Shown here: positions 1 to 5,999 of the stretch, piece after piece | Layout: each line of letters starts with the position of its first letter | How positions within the stretch are numbered: position 1 is the first letter of the stretch | Origin: Anaerolineae bacterium | Lineage (GTDB): Bacteria > Chloroflexota > Anaerolineae > Anaerolineales > Anaerolineaceae | Reading direction: 5' to 3' | DNA: 64,000 nucleotides | Assembly (NCBI GenBank): GCA_013178295.1 | Contig: JABLWW010000011.1 | Coordinates: forward strand, 1-64,000 | Translations under genes and position numbers: made by a program | Notes under the pieces: model-generated | What the model was told of the DNA's origin: nothing | Database searches by the model: none | The model's input: the letters and a program-made list of their open reading frames with translations, nothing else

Positions 1-483
1 CCAGGTAATATTCCTGCCACAATGCCATGATCAAGAAAATCATTTGTGATCCGACGTATGGCAGCCAGCGCAGGTAATATACCGGTAAGCGAACTACCCG
101 GCTTGGCTCAATTAGGTAATTCCGGATGGAGCTGTAATGGATATCCAACTCAATGGGATTGTCCTGAGAATCTTCCAGGTCTGGATCAACTTCCTGAGTG
201 AGATCATCCCCATCATCAATTTCCTGGTCACAAACAACGAAACGAACCTTAACTTCTCTGTTCATCACCCCCATTAGGAATCGCTGCAGGGTGGTCGTTA
301 ATCGGTTTTCTAACCACTCACGGCCATATGAATTCATGCAGCCGATCACAAATGTGTCATCTGAAAAATCCACCAAATGGGTTGGCTTCACCCAGGTACT
401 AAAAGCCGCCCGGGACATATCCATTTCGAGGTTAGCAATGGCCGCTTGCCAGGCTTTCTGCGGTGAAAATTCAACGACTGCAT
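1..483 (-). CDS. Replication-initiator-like protein with DnaA domain I (partial, C-terminus off left edge)
   Basis: The minus strand from an ATG at 483 is open for 161 codons and runs past the left edge, so the C-terminus is missing. Residues ~12-80 follow the DnaA domain I pattern: AWQAAIANLE, AAFSTWV and REWLENRL occur in the usual order and spacing. In DnaA this domain contacts helicase or helicase-loading proteins. A D/E-rich linker follows (~90-115). The last visible part, with VRLPVYYLRWLPYVG, could begin a winged-helix region. The AAA+ part of DnaA would not yet be reached, so full DnaA is not excluded, but the partition genes next door favour an element-encoded initiator. A purine-rich AGGGA lies about 9 nt before the ATG. 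The domain call is fairly secure; the role is inferred. Confidence 0.7.
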
Positions 484-622
484 TCATAAAAGAAATCCCT
501 ATTGATAAAAAATCAATCTCGAATAAAGCGAAATAAAGGCACATTTACAGCCTTTGTTGGAAGAACGGTAGTTATCCCATTCCTTCCGGAAAAGTCCCCT
601 TTACGGGCTTCCTGTGGTTTCA

Positions 623-701
623 ACGTCAGCAACTCCGTCTGCGTCAACGTCTGCGGCATGTCAGCAGCACGTCTGCGGCACGTCAGCATGGACGCAGACG
701 T
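623..701. repeat. Iteron-like repeat cluster (candidate origin or partition site)
   Basis: Two 20-bp direct repeats at 647-666 and 669-688 differ at one base and share the core ACGTCTGCGGCA. A third, partial copy of the core (CCGTCTGCGTCA) is at 635-646, and an inverted copy (GACGCAGACGT) is at 691-701. CGTCAGCA also recurs at 624-631 and 681-688. The cluster sits between the end of the ParA partner gene and the start of the initiator-like gene. That is where plasmid iterons or a parS-type centromere are expected. Confidence 0.6.
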
Positions 702-760
702 GATTCTTGGAGTGAAAATGAAATAGTTGATTTTCCAGGAAAGGTTAGAGACCATTAGCA

Positions 761-1456
761 TCACTCCAGAAATAAAGTCTTCCCTTTTGTCTTAGGTGAC
801 GGTTGCAGGATTAAGCTTCCATTGTGAAAAGCCTGTGAACCTTCTATAACGAAGAAATAGACAACTTCTCCGACCGGTAAAGTATGCTCCCGCGCAATCG
901 ACCGAACTTCTTCCTTTAATGAAGCTGGAATTCGGAATGTCGCTCTTACTTCCCATTGGGGGATGGCTTCTTGGTCTTTCCCGATTTTTTTCTTTTTGGT
1001 TCCACCAGCTTTCTTTTCTGGAACTGGGAATGCATCAGCCAGCCATTTATGGTTTCCCGGTTTTTGAGCAGGAAAGATGGTGCTTCCTTTATTGCCCTCA
1101 GAGTACAAGGTCATTCTCTGCGCCTTGGGGTACGCTAAAAGTTTGATCTCTCCATTGCGGTAAAGTCTTGCGCCATATTCCAGAAACGCCCTAACGACTT
1201 CATCTCTAGGAACCAAAAGAGACTGAGCATCTTTGATAATCAAATCCACAACATGCTGAGGTATTCCCCGGTACGTTACAGTTTCAAGCCGATGAACTTG
1301 TTCCCACTTACGGGATCTTTTCTTCCTGAGATCTGCCGTGGGAATTAAATCCAAGGGCTGTTGTTGGACCATCTTGGATCCTTGCTTTTGATCCTCCTCA
1401 ACCTTGGTTATTGAATTAGGGTCACGTAAACCTGTAAATGCGTCTCGCCTTGCCAT
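761..1456 (-). CDS. ParA-partner protein with two ribbon-helix-helix-like segments
   Basis: This 231-residue basic protein starts 8 nt after the parA stop, so the two genes are almost certainly co-transcribed. Two stretches resemble each other: ~62-108 (RGIPQHVVDLI, LVPRDEVVRAFLEYGARLYRNGEI) and ~168-215 (FRIPASLKEEV, LPVGEVVYFFVIEGSQAFHNGS). Each has a short beta-like segment with a basic residue followed by two helices, the layout of ribbon-helix-helix DNA-binding proteins. A Lys-rich linker separates them. In type Ib and related plasmid partition systems the ParA partner is such a small DNA-binding protein that recognises repeats near the operon, and the repeats at 623-701 fit. No canonical ParB domain is seen. 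Function is inferred from position and fold pattern. Confidence 0.55.
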   Translation of the reverse strand: MARRDAFTGLRDPNSITKVEEDQKQGSKMVQQQPLDLIPTADLRKKRSRKWEQVHRLETVTYRGIPQHVVDLIIKDAQSLLVPRDEVVRAFLEYGARLYRNGEIKLLAYPKAQRMTLYSEGNKGSTIFPAQKPGNHKWLADAFPVPEKKAGGTKKKKIGKDQEAIPQWEVRATFRIPASLKEEVRSIAREHTLPVGEVVYFFVIEGSQAFHNGSLILQPSPKTKGKTLFLE

Positions 1457-1464
1457 CGTGCCCT

Positions 1465-2235
1465 CTAATATTTCAATACGAGAGTTGCCAAAGCTTTATA
1501 TTCCTCGGCAGCCCGCGTTTCTGGCGCATACTCAAAAATGGTCTTTGCCTCAGACCAACATTCACGCAAGACAGTCGCCCGATGAATGGGATATAGCACC
1601 TTGTCGCTGAATGTTGCCTGCAGATCCTGAAGTGAGTCGCGTGACTCGTTGGTACCATCAAAAAAGGTAGGTAATATCCCCAGCAATCCCCCTTGCCAAC
1701 TCTTTTTGTCCCTCAAGGTCTGGATAGTTGTGACTGTCTTCGCTAAAGAATCTAATGATGCGAATTCAGTTGCCGTAGGAACAATCACCAGGTCAGCCGC
1801 CCAGATTGCACGTTCCTGTAAGCCACCCACTGATGGGGAGGTATCGAAAATGATGTAATCAAACCGATCTTTAGTGAATGTTTTTAGTAGACCTTTTATG
1901 TAGGAGATCGGTTGATCCTGGACGCCTAACATCATTTGCGCAGCGGAGGTCATTGAGTTCCCTGGAATCAACTGTAAGAAATCACGACCAGTATCACGGA
2001 CCCATTGGCGAATAAATGTTATTTCACTTGGAGAGCCTGGTTGGGTTGTTAGAAAATAATACGTTCCCATTTGGCTATCCATACCCAACTTGGTTGCGCA
2101 CTGTCCTTGAGGGTCAAGGTCAATCAACAACACTTGTTTAGTTTTCAGAGTGATAGCATGTGCCAGATTTACGGCGGTGGTTGTCTTTCCTACCCCGCCT
2201 TTTTGGTTCGAAATGGTGATGATTTTTGTGGTCAT
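1465..2235 (-). CDS. parA: ParA-family partition ATPase
   Basis: A 256-residue P-loop ATPase of the ParA/Soj (MinD-like) family. The deviant Walker A motif KGGVGKTTT is at residues 11-19, followed by the family segment VLLIDLDPQGQ (~35-45) and the Walker B-type stretch YIIFDTSPSVGG (~126-137). Members bind DNA non-specifically in the ATP state and move plasmids or chromosomal origins apart with a DNA-binding partner. The start is supported by AAGGAG 8 nt upstream. The protein lacks the long N-terminal HTH of type Ia ParA, which fits a small RHH-type partner such as the next gene. It lies in a same-strand block with an initiator-like gene, pointing to a plasmid-derived module. Confidence 0.93.
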   Translation of the reverse strand: MTTKIITISNQKGGVGKTTTAVNLAHAITLKTKQVLLIDLDPQGQCATKLGMDSQMGTYYFLTTQPGSPSEITFIRQWVRDTGRDFLQLIPGNSMTSAAQMMLGVQDQPISYIKGLLKTFTKDRFDYIIFDTSPSVGGLQERAIWAADLVIVPTATEFASLDSLAKTVTTIQTLRDKKSWQGGLLGILPTFFDGTNESRDSLQDLQATFSDKVLYPIHRATVLRECWSEAKTIFEYAPETRAAEEYKALATLVLKY

Positions 2236-2246
2236 TTAATTTCTCC

Positions 2247-2837
2247 TTAATCGATAAATTGCAGTTGTGTTCGGCCTTCATGCCCATGGACAGAAATGAC
2301 ATCTTCGAGAGTTTGATAAACACCCATGGCAAAAGGTTCCCTGAGCCAGTGAATGACTGCCAAGCCACTGCTAAATACAGTTCCTTCTGCTACTTCACCA
2401 GTCCCTGAAACTCCGGTGAGATCCTCCACTCGAATCAACACAAATCGACGCATCTGGCTGGTTGATGAAATATGAATTTGTTTTCGCGCCATGCTTTCAC
2501 CTTTTGTTTGGTTTCGGCAACCTGACCGCCGGCTGCGATCACGGATTCTTGGTTTTTTCTGAATGACTTTGGAATTTGTCAGATCCATCAACAAGCCATC
2601 TTTATAAGTAAGGCGGCATCCTGAGGTAATGTGTTCAAACACGATTCCTTCCGGCCAGGTTGATTTCTCGTCCCGGTTGAGGCGTATATCGATCATTCGA
2701 AACAACCTCCCAAAGAACATTCCCGGATCATCATCGACCCTGGTTGGATCCATAATGACCTTCCAAACGTAGCCTCGAAGTTCAACGGGGTTCTTTTTAT
2801 CTTGAGCAATAAAATAATCTAATTCTTTACCTGGCAT
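2247..2837 (-). CDS. Uncharacterised element protein, possibly two genes in one frame
   Basis: I do not recognise the N-terminal part. The ATG at 2837 is chosen because GGAGAG lies 9 nt upstream, giving 196 residues; the frame is open to an upstream TTG at 2888. The last ~81 residues (from Met at 2492) look like a separate small protein: they begin MARKQIHI after a good Shine-Dalgarno-like AAAGGTG and contain FVLIRVEDLTGVSGTG and a C-terminal EDVISVHGHEG. From memory this resembles short proteins common on actinobacterial and other accessory DNA that have no known function. The internal start may therefore give a second product. The gene ends 11 nt before parA and is probably first in the partition operon. 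Confidence 0.55.
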   Translation of the reverse strand: MPGKELDYFIAQDKKNPVELRGYVWKVIMDPTRVDDDPGMFFGRLFRMIDIRLNRDEKSTWPEGIVFEHITSGCRLTYKDGLLMDLTNSKVIQKKPRIRDRSRRSGCRNQTKGESMARKQIHISSTSQMRRFVLIRVEDLTGVSGTGEVAEGTVFSSGLAVIHWLREPFAMGVYQTLEDVISVHGHEGRTQLQFID

Positions 2838-3223
2838 CTTGAATGGCTCTCCGAACCTTATGAAATTAGCCGGCAAACAGGTGCGCAAATAGACGGGCAG
2901 GGGGAAAGGATTAGCCCTTACCTTATGCAGGCTTATTGAGATTGTGGAACACCCATGACTGGGGAATCAAAAACTAATAGTGTGTTGCACCATTATTGAA
3001 TCAGGGAGGACGCATCCCCCATGAGAAAATAGATTTGAATAAATTGAATTGGAAAGAGGAATGAAGAAAAGCAAGAAAAAGTACTTGACGAACCCACGTA
3101 AAACAGATACTATACGAATATCGATTAGCTACCGCAGCGTGCCCAGCAAGCGTGGACCAGAGTTCGTCAGGTTGCCTGATTTGCAGAGCCCGCCGCACAA
3201 ATGGCACGGATTCAGGATTTTGA
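2838..3223. other. Non-coding stretch at the element boundary
   Basis: No convincing gene is seen on either strand. The open frames here, including one of about 100 codons on the minus strand that crosses the tRNA fragment, have no ribosome binding site. Their apparent similarity to deposited proteins comes from translating tRNA sequence. Base composition shifts from AT-richer to GC-richer near 3135. Confidence 0.5.
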
Positions 3224-3265
3224 CTCATAACCCGGAGGTCCCAGGTTCGAATCCTGGCCCCGCTA
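3224..3265 (+). other. 3' fragment of tRNA-Met(CAT): probable attachment site
   Basis: From the anticodon loop CTCATAA onward the sequence is a clean tRNA 3' half: anticodon-stem strand CCCGG, variable loop, T arm CCAGG-TTCGAAT-CCTGG, acceptor strand CCCCGCT and discriminator A, with no encoded CCA. The matching 5' half is absent. The five bases before the anticodon loop (TTTGA) do not pair with CCCGG, and no D arm or AGCGGGG acceptor strand is found at the right distance. Integrases often use tRNA 3' halves as attachment cores and leave such fragments at the far end of the element. I therefore read this as the att site bounding the element that extends left. Confidence 0.75.
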
Positions 3266-3270
3266 CTGAG

Positions 3271-3305
3271 AAAAAACCAGAGCCTGTAAGGCTCTGGTTT
3301 TTTTA
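3271..3305. terminator. Rho-independent terminator (works on either strand)
   Basis: An A-run and 8-bp stem CCAGAGCC / GGCTCTGG with loop TGTAA is followed by a T-run of seven. It lies directly behind the tRNA fragment, where the terminator of an intact tRNA gene would be, suggesting that the fragment carried its terminator along. Confidence 0.8.
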
Positions 3306-3740
3306 TTCCCAAAAGCTCTATAGCGACATGCCTGGCGAGCGATAGGCATCCCTATTTACTCTTACCCAATGATCTCTATTGACATACTATCCTTAGATGA
3401 CGCGCACATCTTCGAGTTGATCAAATCTACAAAGCAAGTCTTCTGGCGCGCCGATTGAAGTGCTCGATTTCATAAGCTGCTGACTGCGCATGTGTGCGCC
3501 GATCGTTTTACGGAGCGTTACCTGGCCGCTATGTTTGAATCCGGACACATTGTGATGGCCTTGAAGCGGATGACACAATTTCATTGAAAACACATTCCTA
3601 ACCTTCTCTCCGTGCACTTATTTCACCAGTTGCTTGGGGTAAAGCGCCGCGTTTGCCAGGTTTGTAAAAAAACCATGCAGCTTCTCAACCTGTGTTAGAA
3701 TGTGAGCGGTTTTTGATCACATTTCCGAAAGCGGGTAACT
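3306..3740. other. Intergenic stretch between the att site and tatC
   Basis: No intact gene is seen. The only coding-like signal is the interrupted plus-strand frame described separately at 3369-3587. An AT-rich segment with TGTTAGAAT at about 3692-3700 may supply a -10 region for tatC. Confidence 0.4.
3369..3587 (+). pseudogene. Possible degraded small gene with one in-frame stop
   Basis: From the ATG at 3369 a frame of 72 codons runs to TGA at 3585, broken by a single TGA at 3456. The part after the stop reads like coding sequence (DRFTERYLAAMFESGH), and the part before also has a plausible composition. No family is recognised. Its position next to the attachment site suggests a relic of an integrase-linked or displaced gene, but chance is a real alternative. 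Confidence 0.2.
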
Positions 3741-4523
3741 GTGGCTGAGAAGGAAACTGCTGCTTCGGGCAGCATCTGGTATCACATTACTGAGTTGCGC
3801 AGCCGTTTGCTCAAGGCGGTCATTGCCCTGGCAATTACGTCCGCAGTCAGTTTTTATCTGGGTGAAAGACTGATATACCTTCTGGTGCAGCCGCTTGGGG
3901 GGATTGACAAGGTGCAGTCAATCGAGGTGACCGAAAACATCGGCGTTTTTATGCGTGTGTCGTTGTTGAGCGGGTTTATTTTGGGGTTTCCATTTATCCT
4001 CTACCAGCTTTTGGCTTTTGTGCTGCCCGGGTTGACCAGCCGCGAGAGAAAATGGCTGCTCTGGTCAATCCCATTTGCCACCATCTTGTTTGTTTGCGGG
4101 GTGGCTTTTTCCTACTTCTTTATGCTTCCGACAGCAGTAACCTTTCTGGTAAGTTTTATGGGGATTCCTAACACACCGCGCCTTTCCAATTACATTAACT
4201 TCGTGACAAGTCTGTTGTTCTGGAGCGGCGTCAGTTTTGAGATGCCGCTGCTGGTGTTTATTCTGGCAAAGCTGCGCTTTGTTACCGGCAGGATACTGTT
4301 ACGCTACTGGCGTGTGGCGATTGTGTTGATCGCTATCCTGGCGGCTTTTATCAGCCCGACAGTTGACCCGATCAATATGGTCATTCTGATGGCACCGCTT
4401 ATTTTTCTCTATTTTCTGAGCGTGCTGATGGCTTTTATTGCCGTTCCGAAGAAGGATAACACTACGGCGTTATCGGCAAAGAAAACAACCAGAAAAAGAT
4501 GGTTTGCACGCAGAAAGGCGTGA
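3741..4523 (+). CDS. tatC: Sec-independent protein translocase TatC
   Basis: A 260-residue membrane protein with six predicted hydrophobic segments, the normal TatC size and topology. The N-terminal cytoplasmic ITELRSRLLK matches the conserved TatC start that contacts twin-arginine signals. SFEMPLLVF (~170-178) and the late ISPTVDPINM loop correspond to conserved TatC motifs. TatC is the receptor of the Tat pathway, which exports folded and often cofactor-bearing proteins. The start is GTG, and 71 nt separate it from tatA downstream, so the two probably form one operon. A basic C-terminal tail (RKRWFARRKA) lies in the cytoplasm. Confidence 0.95.
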   Translation: MAEKETAASGSIWYHITELRSRLLKAVIALAITSAVSFYLGERLIYLLVQPLGGIDKVQSIEVTENIGVFMRVSLLSGFILGFPFILYQLLAFVLPGLTSRERKWLLWSIPFATILFVCGVAFSYFFMLPTAVTFLVSFMGIPNTPRLSNYINFVTSLLFWSGVSFEMPLLVFILAKLRFVTGRILLRYWRVAIVLIAILAAFISPTVDPINMVILMAPLIFLYFLSVLMAFIAVPKKDNTTALSAKKTTRKRWFARRKA

Positions 4524-4594
4524 AAGCGTCAACCGGTCTGTCGAAAAAAGCCGGTTTACGGTATGATAGGAAAAACGATAAAGGAGAAAGAGTC

Positions 4595-4774
4595 ATGTTT
4601 CGTTTGGGACCATTGGAACTTGTCATTATTTTGGTGATTGTGGTCTTGTTGTTCGGCATAGGGCGGATCAGCAAGGTGGGCGGCGAGCTGGGCAAGGGCA
4701 TCCGCGCCTTCAAGGAAGGGTTGAGCGGCAACAAAGACCAGGAGTCTGAGCAGAAGAAAGCTGATGAGGAATAA
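4595..4774 (+). CDS. tatA: Sec-independent protein translocase TatA/TatE
   Basis: A 59-residue protein with the standard TatA plan: short N-terminus, one membrane helix (~8-22, ending FGIGRI), an amphipathic helix after it (GGELGKGIRAFKEGL) and a charged tail. TatA oligomerises around TatBC or TatC to form the passage for folded proteins. The ATG at 4595 is chosen over upstream in-frame codons because AAGGAG lies 8 nt before it. The usual FG hinge is present. No separate TatB is found, so a minimal TatAC system is likely. Confidence 0.92.
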   Translation: MFRLGPLELVIILVIVVLLFGIGRISKVGGELGKGIRAFKEGLSGNKDQESEQKKADEE

Positions 4775-4848
4775 GACAGGGGCTGCCCCTGTTTACCGAC
4801 GGCGCTAGAAGCTGAGAGGGTTCTTACTTAAGGGGGGCGTTTGGTGTT

Positions 4849-4869
4849 GGCGGTGATTGTATCACCGCC
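4849..4869 (+). terminator. Hairpin after tatA, possible weak terminator
   Basis: A perfect 9-bp stem GGCGGTGAT / ATCACCGCC with a 3-nt loop lies about 75 nt after tatA and before the regulator gene. The T-run that follows is very short, so termination is uncertain. Confidence 0.35.
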
Positions 4870-4962
4870 TTCGCAGAGGTTTAAATGGCAATTTCAGAAA
4901 AAGCAGGGGGAAGGGCTTGAAGATTGTTGCAAAACGTGTTACAATTGAACATAGGTGAACAA

Positions 4963-5958
4963 ATGAACAAAAACGTTTTTGTGGATCAGTTTACCCGACG
5001 TTTGTTGTACAAAATTGCCCAGGCATACTATGAGGATGGGTTGACCCAGGAGCAGGTTGCCAGAAGGCTTGGTATCTCGCGCATCAAGGTCTCGCGCTAT
5101 TTACGCCAGGCGCGGGAACTTAAAATTGTCCAGATTACCTTGCTGCCTTTTGATAAGCGCCATGCAGACCTCGAGCGTCAGATTGAGCAACTCTATGACC
5201 TGGATGAGGTAATTGTGGTGAGCGCGCCCGACACCAGCCGCAGTGGTATTGCCCAGGCGCTTGGCCCGGCGGCTGCGGATTGTCTTCTGCGGGGGTTAGG
5301 GGGCGAAGAAACCGTTGCCCTGACCTGGGGTGGAACTCTGCTGGCGCTGGTGAATGCTTTATCTCCAGCAAACTACCCAAAGCTGCGTGTTGTTCAGTGC
5401 ATTGGCGGTCTGAGCCGCCCCGATGCGGAAATTAACGGTGCAGACCTGGTGCGTCGCATGGCGCAGATTTTGGGAGGCAAACCGCTGTTGCTGCCTGCAC
5501 CGGGGATGGTGGAGAGCGCCGCTGTCTGTGGGGCGTTGCTGGCTGATGCGCAGATTGCAGATACACTGCGACAGGCTTTAGACGCGGATGTGGCAGTGGT
5601 TGGTATTGGCACCCCGTTTGAACATGGAACGGCAGGCCAACATGGCATTCTTACTCCACAGGAGTTGGAGCGTTTGCGCCGCAAGGGTGCGGTAGGTGAA
5701 ATTGGTCTGCGTTTTTTTGGCGAATCAGGCGACCCAATCGAGGACGAAATCAACGGCCGAGTGGTGGGACTGGGTTTGAAAGAGTATGCTTCTATACGAC
5801 GTGTGATTTGCGTTGCTGGTGGTGAGGAAAAGTTCTCGGCTATTCAAGCAGCCCTACATGCCCGCCTTGTGCATGTGCTGGTGACGGATGAACACACTGC
5901 GGCGAAGCTTTTGGAGACACATTTTTTGTATCAGCAACCCTCTCACGAGGGGAAGTAA
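4963..5958 (+). CDS. SorC/DeoR-like sugar-binding transcriptional regulator
   Basis: This 331-residue protein has an N-terminal HTH (LTQEQVARRLGISRIKVSRY, ~27-46) and a large effector domain of the SorC type, which is related to sugar-phosphate isomerases (TWGGTLLALV ~124-133, VVGIGTPF ~219-226, VICVAGGEEK near the end). SorC members bind phosphorylated sugars and control catabolic operons. The ATG at 4963 is preferred to TTG at 4924 because AGGTG lies a few nt upstream and the HTH then sits at the normal place. TGAAC occurs three times just before the start (4946, 4956, 4964), possibly an autoregulatory site. The E1-E2 genes follow after 41 nt, so it probably regulates them. Confidence 0.85.
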   Translation: MNKNVFVDQFTRRLLYKIAQAYYEDGLTQEQVARRLGISRIKVSRYLRQARELKIVQITLLPFDKRHADLERQIEQLYDLDEVIVVSAPDTSRSGIAQALGPAAADCLLRGLGGEETVALTWGGTLLALVNALSPANYPKLRVVQCIGGLSRPDAEINGADLVRRMAQILGGKPLLLPAPGMVESAAVCGALLADAQIADTLRQALDADVAVVGIGTPFEHGTAGQHGILTPQELERLRRKGAVGEIGLRFFGESGDPIEDEINGRVVGLGLKEYASIRRVICVAGGEEKFSAIQAALHARLVHVLVTDEHTAAKLLETHFLYQQPSHEGK

Positions 5959-5999
5959 AGTTTTGACAGGTGCATGTAACAATCAAGGAGATTTCTACA

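Noticed and set aside
198-536. Plus-strand open frame of 112 codons
   Set aside because: It lies antisense to the initiator-like gene, whose translation shows a recognisable DnaA domain I.
513-764. Minus-strand 83-codon frame over the repeat cluster
   Set aside because: Composition reflects the repeats; no start signal and no recognisable protein pattern.
3160-3265. Complete tRNA-Met gene
   Set aside because: Only the 3' half folds. The sequence before the anticodon loop cannot pair with CCCGG, and no D arm or matching acceptor strand is found.
3001-3312. Minus-strand frame of ~100 codons resembling deposited hypothetical proteins
   Set aside because: It is the antisense translation of the tRNA fragment and its terminator, a known annotation artefact; no ribosome binding site.
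3456-3458. In-frame TGA as a selenocysteine codon
   Set aside because: No selenoprotein family resemblance and no suitable downstream hairpin; a degraded frame or chance is simpler.
3393-3617. Minus-strand 74-codon frame
   Set aside because: No ribosome binding site or family pattern. The opposite strand looks slightly more coding-like, and neither is convincing.
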